A stretch of 64,000 nucleotides of DNA from Rotaria socialis. Lineage: Eukaryota; Rotifera; Eurotatoria; Philodinida; Philodinidae. This document shows, piece after piece, positions 48,573 through 59,145 of this stretch; the first letter of the stretch is position 1, and the number at the start of each line of letters is the position of its first letter. The stretch lies in assembly GCA_905331475.1 (NCBI GenBank), contig CAJNYU010000001.1, positions 310,001-374,000 of the forward strand. Reading direction: 5' to 3'. The position numbers and the translations under genes are program-made. The notes under the pieces were generated by a model that had not been told where the DNA came from, did no database searches, and worked only from the letters and a program-made list of their open reading frames with translations.

Positions 48573-50274
48573 CTATACCGGAGTGAACTAAAAGATAAGC
48601 TTGCATTCAATTGAAAATTGCTTCAAAGAAACTAAAATTTCAATAGTATGATTATGATGAATCTTTGAAGTTCTGCTGCACATTCTTGTTGTTGTTATTA
48701 CTCGCGATGAATAGATATATGATAGCTCACAATATTACTTTTAATAAAGATTCAGTTCAAAGAATAGTTCTTCATGTAAGTACGCTATACACTAACTACA
48801 TATATGATAAGATAGCAATTCTGTAGAGTACCTGTTCTATTTGCCAAATAATCATTATTGTTTGTCAGCTCCTGTTCCTCTTTAAAACGAGTTTTGACGT
48901 TGAACACCAGTTTAGTTTTTTTTTCTATTGAAAGATAGTACAAGTCCAGCGATCAGGGACTCGCATTTATTTCAAATTTTAAAGACAGAATTATCTATAA
49001 AAAATTGTCTATTGAAACCTATATTACAATGTTTTCAGAAACAATTATATATACGTTATAATTTGTTCATATGATATCATAGTGAACGCATGATTTCATC
49101 CAGTTTTATCAAGAAAGAATAGAAAAAAAAGAAAAGAACTCTATGAGAAATGCTCAAGTTGTGCAAAGAAATCATATCTTCAATCATTCATCATACATAT
49201 TTATGATACAATTCTACATTATGAACATGATTCTAACAGTACAACATTTTAGGCAGTAGCAATCATTTTCAGCAAATTGTAGTTCTAATGTCATGTTGAC
49301 CTAAGTCCTACTCTTAATACATGTTTTCCATCGAATTTTATAATAACTAATTAAATGGCACTTCGAAAAGAAAGAAGAGTTTCATGACGTAATCTGCCAT
49401 ATGAGACAGCATTTCTTATACCAAAAGTTTTTTTTTACAGTCACAAGACCGTTGAAATCAGTTCTCACGCAATCTACATAGACTTTTCAGCTACATATAC
49501 GAGAAAACCATTGAAATACTTTGAGCACCTCCAATACATGGAATGGATAAATATCTTTTAGATGTCGCTACTTATTAGCATGAACGGGGATGTCTGAATA
49601 AATGTTTCCCTACGTGTTTCTTTGAGATCTCGATCAAAATTCATACTAAAGACCTAGTTTTTTGTGGAAAGTTAACATTTAGAAAAAATTATTTTTTCAA
49701 AATATTAAAGGGGTAATAGTTTAATAAATAAAAATTCATGATTTAAATGTAAGTCTCTGCCTGAAAACAGTCGAAAGATGATGCAAGATGAAACTATAAA
49801 GTCCCTCAAGTTTTCCACATGCATTGTTCGAACTTCGAAGTTCGAACACTAATAGTTCGTCAAGAAGTCAATGATCGGGTAGGCAACAAGAAATTCGTCA
49901 TTTTCTCTTCAACATATTTTGGATTCATTATTCGTGGCTCTGCGTAGCCACGAGTACTATGTACAAATCATCTTTATTTATTGGCATCTAAACCTGTGTT
50001 TAAAAAATGTTGAACTATGGAATTTTGAAAGATTTTATACATAGTTTTACTGGTTCATTCGAAAAGTACAGGATCTCAATACAATGAATATTTTTACAGC
50101 TATTTTAAATGATGCACACACGTATTTTCTGCTTGGTAGGAGTTGAGACTATATTTGAGAACATGAGTTTGACAAAGAAGTCTCAGGTGGACACCGTCAA
50201 GAAATTTCTAATTCCAATAGTTTTCTTTGCAAAAAACCATAATAGTAAAATGGCCTGTCATTGATAGCATGAAT
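48573..50274. other. Intergenic between carboxypeptidase and pentapeptide-repeat gene
   Basis: No gene is seen. Two small palindromes stand out: a perfect 24-bp palindrome at 49825-49848 (half-site tgttcgaacttc) and a hairpin at 49932-49953 (stem tcgtggct, loop ctgcgt). Confidence 0.5.
49825..49848. repeat. Perfect 24-bp palindrome
   Basis: The half-site tgttcgaacttc is followed directly by its complement. It contains two GTTCGAAC cores. The inner arms of the inverted repeat at 5872-6038 also carry AAGTTCGAACTT, so this may be a remnant of the same family or a protein-binding site. Confidence 0.7.
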
Positions 50275-51702
50275 TTATATTGATGAGATCTTGCTTCCAT
50301 TCGGTAAAATTGCACCAGCAATACTTTTAGCTTGCGCCAGTTGTACATCCGTTATTCCTTGACATCCAGTCAGATCACTGTCAACAAAGTAAGACAAATG
50401 AATGTTCGCATTAGTCATGATGCAACCAGCAAGATTGGTACTACTAAAATTACACATCTCCAATGTTGCACCTGTCAAATCAATATTTTTCATAGATGCA
50501 TGGGTAAAATTCGACATGAAAATCTTTGCTCCACTTAAGTTACTATCAATAAAATGAACATAATCAAATGATGAATTTTCAATAGTGGCATTGATCAGAG
50601 TAGATTTTTCGAAAGTTGCTGCCGCATATTGAACAGAATCTCGAGAAAACACACAATTTATAATACGTATGCGAGACAAATTCGTTCCGATGAAAAGTGT
50701 GCCACGTAAAGAAAGATGATCGAATGTTGCACCGATAAGGGACGTTTCTGTAAAATTAATATTTTCATATTCGTCATGCAATTTATCTTTGTTCACATCT
50801 TCTCGGTAGAAGAAAACATCGTGTAAATCTGCATGATTTATTTGGGCACATCGAAATATACAATGTCTGCATACCATACCATGCATCTGAGCTTTGTACA
50901 AATTAACCGACTGAAAAGAAACGTCTTGCGCACATGCTTTATGAAATTTTGCATGAATTAATAATGAATTTGCAAATGTAAGATAATCATTAGTTCCATT
51001 GAGATATGCACATCTGAAATCAACACTATCCATAATAGATTTCACGAATAAAGCCCCTTGAAAATAAAGTTTTCGAAAGAATGCATTTTTTAATTGAGTC
51101 TGTGACAGTACAAGCGCGTCGATCCTCACACCAGGAATACATTCACGAGGACACTCATCGTTATCATCTTCATTGATACCTAGAGACAAACCGGATAAGT
51201 TTGCTGAAGACAAGTCAACAATACTTCGTGGAGTGTCAACGGATTCAAATTCCGTCATGGTATTATTTGTTTGAATAGTTCGAAATGAAATCAGCTGTGC
51301 CTCATACAATGAACGAATAAGAAAAGAACGCCGTGCCGAATTCAACTGATTAAGTGCTATCAATGTTCTGAAGCGAGCTACGAACCGCGCTGTCGACGTT
51401 CCATTCAATGTCATGCCATGCTTTTCGAGTAGATTAGCAAGAAAATTTTGATAATCAACAAGAATATTTTCCTTCTGTTGATCATCAGCAAGCCATCGAT
51501 CTTTTCCCCGATTATAATCTGCGATTTCTATATCTTTCAAACGATTTTCCGCAGCTATTTTCAAATTATTTCGTTGCTGTTCACTTTGTGACTGATTTTG
51601 TATGATGGTAAAAATACCGATGGCTACAGGAACGCAAATAGTGGCAATAAGTTGTATCCATTCAAACCAAGAATGCGAGTTACTCGGAGTTTCGATCATC
51701 AA
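50275..51702 (-). CDS. Membrane-anchored pentapeptide-repeat protein
   Basis: An intronless frame of 475 residues. A helix at about 16-35 (IQLIATICVPVAIGIFTIIQ) anchors it, followed by a charged, probably coiled-coil stretch (QSQSEQQRNNLKIAAENRLK, about 38-75). From about residue 165 to 465 runs a pentapeptide-repeat solenoid with recurring A(D/N)LxG-like quintets: LSSANLSGLSLG, FTETSLIGATFDHLSLRGT, SNLSGAKIFMSNF, DLTGATLEMCNF and SSTNLAGCIM. The C-terminal TDVQLAQAKSIAGAILPNGS resembles the capping motif common in bacterial pentapeptide proteins. Such solenoids are mostly bacterial, and intronless versions in bdelloids are plausible horizontal acquisitions. The biochemical role is unknown. 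Confidence 0.88.
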   Translation of the reverse strand: MMIETPSNSHSWFEWIQLIATICVPVAIGIFTIIQNQSQSEQQRNNLKIAAENRLKDIEIADYNRGKDRWLADDQQKENILVDYQNFLANLLEKHGMTLNGTSTARFVARFRTLIALNQLNSARRSFLIRSLYEAQLISFRTIQTNNTMTEFESVDTPRSIVDLSSANLSGLSLGINEDDNDECPRECIPGVRIDALVLSQTQLKNAFFRKLYFQGALFVKSIMDSVDFRCAYLNGTNDYLTFANSLLIHAKFHKACAQDVSFQSVNLYKAQMHGMVCRHCIFRCAQINHADLHDVFFYREDVNKDKLHDEYENINFTETSLIGATFDHLSLRGTLFIGTNLSRIRIINCVFSRDSVQYAAATFEKSTLINATIENSSFDYVHFIDSNLSGAKIFMSNFTHASMKNIDLTGATLEMCNFSSTNLAGCIMTNANIHLSYFVDSDLTGCQGITDVQLAQAKSIAGAILPNGSKISSI

Positions 51703-54339
51703 TGGTCTAATTGATGTTTTTGAATCGTGTTTCTTTTTGTTAACTGTAGTTTTTAAGCTTGATTGATACTTCCAATCAAAATACAGTATATTAAAATCGC
51801 GCTAATAACAAACTTATTGGATCGTTGAAAGACGTAACATATGAGGAAAACTTGAATCCTATGGTTATGAGTAACCTTGATCCAATAACGCATATAAATA
51901 ATACAATTGTTTGTCTTTCTTTTCCTCCTTTTTAAAAAAAGAAACAAAAGATACTCTTCAAATTATAACAATATCAAGTACACCAAAATCGTTTTTCAGA
52001 AAATAAAAACTGAAACTCGAGAAATGCCAATAGAAACACTAGCTATGAAAAACTATGCAAACGACTTGCTTTCACACTTTATTTAATAATGCACTAATAA
52101 AGTTTTTCTACTATTTACCGTTATATGTGCTTAAAACGAGAAAAAATTCTGCGCTGCACCACACGTCTATGATACTGAAATATCCACATCAACTGATGAC
52201 ACTGACGTATTGTCACGTTATTCTATAGGCTTATGAATCAGTAACACCAAATAAATATTTGAATATGAATTTGCATTATCTAGATGACTTTACTCTAATA
52301 AGAATCAAAAGAGATACAACATATTGTTGCTGAACAGAATTTATTGAACTGATTAAATTGATACTATTTCACTGGCTCTTTAGCTTCACTTGAATACTAT
52401 AACTAATTATCACAATTCTCTTTAAACCTGGTGATAGTCTTTCAATGAAAACTTTTGGGTTTGATTTTGAGAGTTAATATTAAATGAGACTATAAAAGCT
52501 TCATTCCGACCAGCAAATATTTTAGAAACAATCCACATCTTTGGTGACAGATTATTCGACATTTGAATGCTGATGCAGTATAATCCTTCTTAGATTTACT
52601 GGTATTTTTCGATGTTTTAAATTCTGTAAGATATATGTGAATAGGTAGCTAAAAATTGGGCAAAAAAGAAAGAGAGTTTGCAGTAACGAAAAATGTAATT
52701 GACAAGATCACAATAAACCCTACCAGGTGTCACGTGAAAGTTGATACCGAATAGATCATAAATTATGATTTTATTTATAAATTTCATGAATTTACTTTTT
52801 AACTCTTTCGTAGCTTATAAACAAAATTATTACATATATACAGCAGGAGTGAAATAATACTCAATCGGCGAGAGAAATGATCAATGGCATTGGAAAATAT
52901 CCTCTCTCACCAAAAGGATTTATTTTCGTCTTTAATATATATGTAAGTTAAACCCTCTTTGTTGAATCGAACCAACCTCCTAGACGCCCAATATAAGCCA
53001 GTCGGAACTACTCAATTCTAATTCTTTTCGATATCTTGCTTGAACTTCGTCGATAACGAATCAAAATTCTTTCGAGATCCCTTGGTTCTAGTTAACTAAC
53101 ACGTCTTTTTTATTATTTATCTTGCAGATAAACGATTCATTATTTTTCAAATATACTTGCATATTTTTCGCGCTTCTAATTTTCTTATATTGAATATACA
53201 TGATTCTACACTTCCGTTCGTGGGAAAGTATGTTAAAGATACATTTCATACCTTCAAGAACTATTTCATAATTGTAACGATTTCTGATAGAAAAGATACC
53301 TGTGCTGATGGTATTACACTTTATTTCACTCTTCAAATCATAAAATCGCCTCGATTACATATAAAGCACACGCTTAAATACTCAACCATTTGAGAGAACG
53401 AACGAGAATGAGAGATAAAAACAAATATCAAGGACAGAAAGATAAAGACAATACATGTGATGAGAAGAAATGGCACCATAAGGCCAAATACCATGCACAG
53501 ATCACACTCGAACGGGAGCGTTACACTCCCACGTGGAATTTAGACGCTTTCCGCATTTATCGTTACAATAATCACCAAAATTTATTTTATTTTGCTTGCA
53601 TTGCCTAATCCTTTTTCTCTATCGCTGTTTTTTTTTTAAGAAGAACTCATTCAGATAGAATAACAGTAGAGATAGAAAAAAAAGAGTGAAGGAGCAACTA
53701 GTAAATATATCTGGATATTGAATTATTATATGCACACCATAGTAATAGAAAGAAAACGTGTGCTCGAGTATTCTCTTCTATCATTTGTCTGAGCTTCCAT
53801 TACACCTTGAATCTGTTTCATTATTATGTACTTTTTTTCTGATAACCACTAAATCTCACGCAAATTTCTTTACGAAGTTGATATTTTCTACTTCCATCAC
53901 ACCTTCTATTTGGTCAATCCAAAATATCTAACTGGCAGATGACTACACAGAGGAAACGAAAATAGCTCGCTTTTTATAAACTATTAGTAGACGAAATTAT
54001 ATGATCGGTAAATTTAAACACAAATTCATACTTCTAAAAGGTTTTTCTGTGGGAAATGGCATTTTTTCGTTGATTATAAATTTTTCAATGAAGCATACTT
54101 AGCATGGTAAAAACACAAAATTTATTCCGCTGACAAGTAAGCATGTTTATGAGAAATGAAAAAGTTCACCTAATGCAAGAAATTATATTCATGATTTCAC
54201 AGAAAATTTTCTTTCAGAAATAGCATTTTGGTTTTCTGCGATTTTCATCTTCTCAAGAACAAGCATCAGGGAAGAGAGCATAAATGATCCAAACATCGTT
54301 TTTTTCTCTTGACATAGTCCTTTTGTTGCTAATCCAATA
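51703..54339. other. Intergenic
   Basis: No supported gene in 2.6 kb. Open frames at 53157-53608 lack domains, and no repeat array is obvious. Confidence 0.45.
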
Positions 54340-54613
54340 CACTGAAAAAAAAATAAGCACTCTACAAAACTTAAAAGGATTCCGAGATTTGCAACGAATT
54401 CGAAACCATTTTTCTTTATCATGCGGAACCTTCGAGGTTCTTCAAGGGTTTCGTAAAGTCTCACAAAACCCTTAAAGATATCGGAGACTCCGACACAGGT
54501 TTCGTGAGACTATACGGAACTTTGAAGGTTCCGTACGACATCGCAAAAGGGTTTCGAATTCGTTGCAAATCTCGGAACCTTTTTAAGTTTCTTAGAGTAT
54601 TTTTTTTTCAGTG
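54340..54613. mobile_element. 274-bp Tc1/mariner-type MITE
   Basis: A TA target duplication (54338-54339 and 54614-54615) brackets CACTGAAAAAAAA at the left and TTTTTTTTCAGTG at the right. Inverted similarity extends for about 70 bp (for example ccgagatttgcaacgaattc on both arms). The interior contains short nested palindromes around CGGAACCTT/AAGGTTCCG. There is no coding capacity. It ends 26 bp upstream of the ATG of the dispanin-like gene, so it probably lies in that gene's promoter or 5' leader. Confidence 0.9.
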
Positions 54614-54639
54614 TAATTGTACAATCATCTTCATAGATA

Positions 54640-55118
54640 ATGGCAAGTACTGGCAACGAAGTTTCTGCATCGAATTTAGTTCAAGAGGTTGAATTTGAAG
54701 AAAAAACTCAAGAAACTGATATTCTTATGGAACCACCCCTTATGGAATATTATTCCCCAGCACAGAAAATCCTATCCAAGTGCATGAGCAATCTCAATCA
54801 AGATATCAAAAGCAAAATACACCAGCAGTTATCAACTTACAATCAACTCCAACTAGGTCGATGGATCATATTAAATCTTATATATGTTGGTCTGTTTTCA
54901 ATATTTTTTGCTGCTGTTTATGTTTTGGATGTATAGCTTATGGCTATGGACAGAGAGCTGAATCTTTAAGAATCAAGCACAACTATGAAGGTGCGTTGAA
55001 GGCCTCTAAGAGAGCTCAGCTATGGAATTCTATTGCTACAATGACTGGCATAGTCTTTACGTTTATCTATATTTTCAGCAAACTTTCTCTTTCTAGAAAA
55101 CGAAATCATTATAATTAG
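54640..55118 (+). CDS. Dispanin/CD225 (IFITM-like) protein with frame break
   Basis: Two overlapping frames are needed. The first (from 54640, MASTGNEVSASNLVQEVEFE ... LMEYYSP) gives a polar N-terminus. The second (from about 54761, STENPIQVHEQSQ to 55118) gives MDHIKSYICWSVFNIFCCCL, CFGCIAYGYGQRAESLRI, YEGALKASKRAQLWNSIA and a second hydrophobic helix. That is the CD225/dispanin domain: intramembrane helix, Cys cluster, conserved G-A-x2-A-S linker, transmembrane helix. The frames connect only with a 1-base insertion near 54757-54761 or an unrecognised tiny intron (a TTCCCCAG acceptor-like site is there). A sequencing error, a recent disabling change and an intron are all possible. Dispanins act at membranes in vesicle fusion or trafficking. 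The Tc1-type element lies directly upstream. Confidence 0.75.
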
Positions 55119-55207
55119 TGTAGGTTGTTCTGTCCCAATTTATTCATATACGTTTAACTGTATTCATCTATCCTAATAAATTATAATGAGTGTTGTACTA
55201 TGCAATG

Positions 55208-56037
55208 TAGAGAGCTGCAGGTCCTTCCAGACCCGGACCCGGACCCGAACCCGTTCGGGCCCGGGTCCGGGTCTGTATCTAACTATAACTCCAGACCCGA
55301 TTTGCATTAACTTAAGAATATCTATATATCTATATATACAAGAATTGAAGTCAACGAATATTGATTTTTTTCTTATATTTCAAGATTTCTTGTTTCCTTT
55401 GATTTATATAATAAAAAAAGTCAGTTCAAACGTCAAAACCAAAATCAAACTGAAAAAAAAACATGAAAAATGAAAAAAAACTATCAACAGGTCAATAACA
55501 TATGTTCGTTACTCTTGAATATTAATATACACTTTAATACAAAAAGAAAAAAAATAACCTTGTGTCACATTTATTACAAATAACATATTCTTGTTTGATA
55601 TCGTTAACATAAATATAGTTAAAACTATTCCATACAGCTGACGATTTTGATGTTATTTTTGGTTTGACAATTTTCAATGCCGAATTTCGTTTATCAATTA
55701 ATTGCTCAATTTCTTTTTTCGTTAACATAGTGTACTTATCGATAATGGAAAATATTCGATTTAACGACCATTTAGTAGTGAGAAAATAAAAAATAAAAAA
55801 CCGCAAATAATTGTACATTGAATGTTTCTTTTAAGTAACCAATAAACAGTTAAAATCGTGTACCTTTATCTGTTCGTGTATACAGAGGGTGCCATATATT
55901 AGTGAAAACCAAAATCGGGTCTGGACCCGGTCGGGTCCGGGTCTAGACCCGACCGGGTTTGGTCTAGGTTCGATCGGGTCCGGATCTGGTCCGGGTCCGG
56001 GCCCGGGTCTAAAAAAGCATGGACCCGCAGCTCTCTA
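55208..56037. mobile_element. 830-bp hAT element with GACCCG-rich ends
   Basis: Starts TAGAGAGCTGCAGGTCC and ends GGACCCGCAGCTCTCTA; inverted ends are about 17 bp with one mismatch. An 8-bp duplication ATGCAATG flanks it perfectly (55200-55207 and 56038-56045). Both subterminal regions are packed with GACCCGGACCCG/CGGGTCCGGGTC repeats in inverted orientation, likely transposase-binding sites. The interior is AT-rich and carries a BED-finger fragment on the minus strand. The 8-bp duplication, TAGAG terminus and BED finger all point to hAT. Confidence 0.92.
55534..55818 (-). pseudogene. N-terminal BED-finger remnant of a hAT transposase
   Basis: The frame contains KKEIEQLIDKRNSALKIVKP, then SSAVWNSFNYIYVNDIKQEY and VICNKCDTRL. 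VW-x2-F followed by C-x2-C is the first half of a BED-type zinc finger, the N-terminal DNA-binding domain of many hAT transposases. The finger's HxH half and the catalytic domain are absent. It lies wholly inside the 830-bp element, which therefore appears to be an internally deleted hAT copy. Confidence 0.6.
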
Positions 56038-57101
56038 ATGCAATGAATTTATTTAAAAGTATACGGAAAATGCTTAAAGATAATTGACTTCATCAAGGCA
56101 CAGACGACCCAAAGACTATTGAATTTAAAATAAAATTGACTAAATCATCACTTGAACGATGTTTCGTATAAAATTTTCTTTCCTTTCTTATTGCATGAAC
56201 ACGCCGATAAGATGATTGAGATTTTCGTCTCATCCAAGAAAAGAAGCATGTCTTTATCGTCTTTAATTATACTTACCATTGGTTGTTTAATTGATAAAAA
56301 TTGTAGGTAAGTATTGTTAAGGAAACGTTATGTGGATTTTTCTTATTTTCTCAGATATTCTATATGCGATTCATACTGCAGTAGACATTATCATATTATT
56401 TTCATTCCAGAAAAATCTTCAATGAATAAGAAGAAGCAAACATAGCAATACTTTTGCGGAAAGCACATATATCTTCGAAGAAAATAGTGTGTGAGTTTAA
56501 GTGCAAGGTTTTTGCAACTCTCCTGTACCTCACCCCATTACAGGGATAAAACATGAATGAAAAAAGTAATATTTATGTGTGCCAATCAGATCAAATTTTA
56601 ATACAGATCGATTGCCAATATTCACCGCTACTCATATCAGTAATTTAAATCTAGTTTCACTAATTAGATATCATTATAATTAAGATTTAATTTCTAGGCA
56701 GCCTTCAAAATCTGTCTTTTTATGATGATAGATCATAGTTACGACTGTATGGTATATGTTTACTATTACGGACATTAGCAACCAGTGTATGCTAGCATTA
56801 CCCATTAGTAACTACCGTCTCCTATGATTAAATATAGTAAGGATTGTCTATCATCGGTTAAACACATTAAATATCGTTTCCGAACATGATTTACTATTTT
56901 AGTATTCAGCAATAAAGATAGAAATCAACAATTTACGATAGATATTAATTCTAATTAAATATCAATGTGGAAAGACTATTCGTTAAAAAAATTGCTTTTC
57001 AATTTCAGCAGGCCAAATAAGAAGTAAAAACAATTAATCGAACTAATATGTTTTCTAGATAGTAAGACAATGTTAAAGTATCGAATATATTCATATTTAT
57101 T
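56038..57101. other. Non-coding stretch
   Basis: No gene, RNA or array is recognised. Confidence 0.4.
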
Positions 57102-57740
57102 TTATTTCCAGATCAAAAATATAAATATAAAGTATTTCTTATAATTAATATCTAAGTGATTCATAATGTATGAGTTCCATATTTTACTCCCAATGGAGCT
57201 ACGCTGAAAAGCTTTCTTTTTTGATCTTGTTGATAATGAATCAATTGAGATTGTTGATGGTTTAAAGTAATTTTTAAATTGACATATGGTATACTTAATT
57301 TTATCTACAAATGAATATAATGCAATGAATCTGCGACCATACACTTGAGTGTCGGTATGATTTAACAAAAAATAACGAAATTGAGACATGTACTCTTTTA
57401 ACTTTGACTAGGTCAGATCGAAGTATTCCATAGAATTTTTGTATATTATATTAAAATGTGATGATTGAAATTCTGTAAACACATCTTATTGACATCGCGA
57501 TGTGGTAGGTTTAGCATCATAGTTTTTAAAAGTTTCTTTTATAAAAAATCCCTTATGAGAGCATATTCTTAAAAATTTCGTTGTTTTTTTTCAATTAATG
57601 GATTCCATAAGACACCATAGTTTACATTCTGACTAGCACTAAAGGAGTAGACTAATTCTCTAAATAAATAAAGTGTGGCTTCATCAAATTGATTAGTTAT
57701 TTTATGACCTTTGATATGTATTTACAAAATCCTATATCAA
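57102..57740 (-). pseudogene. Possible retroelement ORF fragments
   Basis: On the minus strand, a first open piece (about 57740-57570) reads GHKITNQFDEATLYLFRELV and ASQNVNYGVLWNPLIEKKQR. A second (57389-57102) reads VYGRRFIALYSFVDKIKYTI and TRSKKKAFQRSSIGSKIWNS. The last stretch resembles the C-terminal end of LINE-type reverse transcriptases ('SFxYxGxKIWNSLP'), and the first looks like a partner fragment of the same element. Frames are interrupted and no catalytic YxDD motif is seen. I hold this loosely. Confidence 0.3.
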
Positions 57741-57867
57741 CTTTGTTTAATGAATTTAATCCTTCTAATATTTTTGCGTGATAATAAAAGATTAGTGAAT
57801 TTCAATGTTTGTTTTCTTCTTAGCATGGTTTTTGACACCTGATATGAGGAGACCACTGTGTAGCAAT

Positions 57868-58140
57868 CTAAAATTCTTTGTATGTGCAGGGTCGTTCTAT
57901 GTGTTCGTCAGTTGGTTGAGCATATCTCTGTTCTTGTTGATTGCCTTCACGATTATGCTTTGTCGAAAGAAACTCGTTTGCTTTCTGTTTACTTATAAAC
58001 GGTGATGACGAGTCGGATAATATCTTTTCATTGGTTCGGTCTGGTTTGCCATTTTCTTGACCGATCCGTACCTTTTCAGTGTCACTTTTAGTGATGCCAA
58101 CCAAGAGGAATGTGCACAGTATAAGCAAGTTTGCATGCAT
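57868..58140 (-). CDS. Small secreted protein candidate
   Basis: Ninety residues: a good signal peptide (MHANLLILCTFLLVGITKS) followed by a charged mature part rich in Glu, Lys, Gln and Arg, with SPFISKQKANEFLSTKHNRE and EHIERPCTYKEF near the end. The spacing of PFI, AN-x-F and E-x2-R-x-C-x-Y faintly recalls matrix-Gla or Gla-like peptides, but only one Cys is present in the mature part and I do not claim homology. It could be a single-exon peptide precursor, or exon 1 of a longer gene lying toward lower coordinates. A plus-strand frame overlaps and is a less likely product. Confidence 0.45.
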   Translation of the reverse strand: MHANLLILCTFLLVGITKSDTEKVRIGQENGKPDRTNEKILSDSSSPFISKQKANEFLSTKHNREGNQQEQRYAQPTDEHIERPCTYKEF

Positions 58141-59103
58141 TCAATAAGTGTCTAAAAGTGACATTATACCTCTTTCTTATAAATCACCTATTGCTTTCAA
58201 CGACAACGCTGACTTAAGGTGAATCAAAACCTTGTATAAAAAGAAAAGCAAGAAAATTTTGTCATTATTTAATTCTACTCGACATGATAACAATAGAAGT
58301 GTCCTTTTACTTTCATGTAATATATTTATCACAGTCATAAACAGGGAGGAAGAAAATAGTATGATTATATCCACGTTGTTTGAAGTTTTCGGTGTTGTCT
58401 TTATTGATTTTTGAGTGTCCATATAGGATCATCATGAAAAAATCTTTCAGTATAATCTCTATAGAAATACTTAATATATTCCCATATTCATCACTGTAAT
58501 GTGTATTTGTATGTGGACCATCTGTTTAATCGCATTAACACTTGCATTTCACCAACAACAATAAGCGGCAGTCCCTCTCATGTAAAGAAATTATACGAAT
58601 AATCAGATGATTCGTCTAACTTTGTGAAATGGGCTACTATCACTCCTCTAACAGTAGAGGCACGACAGTTCAGTTTTAGTTCTGATCTGATCTAACAGTC
58701 GTTATACCCCCTATTCAAGACAATGCATTATTTCTATCGAAACTGCCTATTTTGGCGAGATTTATATGCACCTCTTCTCAGCTACTATTCTTTCAAAATA
58801 ACAAGTCATTCATTTCAACCAAACATCATATTGTATGCTATTTTTCTTAAATTTCTCACATTTTCTTCTGATTAAAACAATAATTACAGTCATATTTTTC
58901 TTTCCACTTTAGAGAATAACAAAGAACGAAAAAGAACGAAAGTTGAATAAAAATTCTATCTGAAACAGCCAGCGAACAGAAAGAGTTTAAGTCATCACTA
59001 TTTACACAGGAAATATTTTGCAGACAGCTGTGAGGAGCATTTCTATTTTCGTTTTCTTCAATTAATATTTTTTTTTGTTGACGTGAGTTTACACAAGAAT
59101 TTT
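58141..59103. other. Non-coding stretch with a possible short hAT relic
   Basis: 58655-58713 starts TAGAGGCACGACAGTTCAG and ends CAGTCGTTATACCCCCTA. It shares 'ctgatctgatct' and the TAGGGG...-type end with the MITE at 27359, but no 8-bp duplication is visible. No gene is supported. Confidence 0.4.
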
Positions 59104-59145
59104 GAGGGTGTGGGTAGATGATACATGAAAACCCACACCCACAAC
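59104..59145. repeat. Compact telomere-like fold-back
   Basis: The G-rich arm 59104-59115 (gagggtgtgggt) is followed by a 15-bp spacer and the C-rich arm 59131-59145 (acccacacccacaac). The inner nine bases pair exactly (GTGTGGGT/ACCCACAC). Confidence 0.7.

Noticed and set aside
49801..49870. tRNA-like GTTCGAA B-box
   Set aside because: No A box, no cloverleaf; the motif is part of a perfect palindrome.
53390..53608. Plus-strand frame of 72 codons (basic, Lys/Arg/Asp-rich)
   Set aside because: No domain, low complexity at the start, no conserved context.
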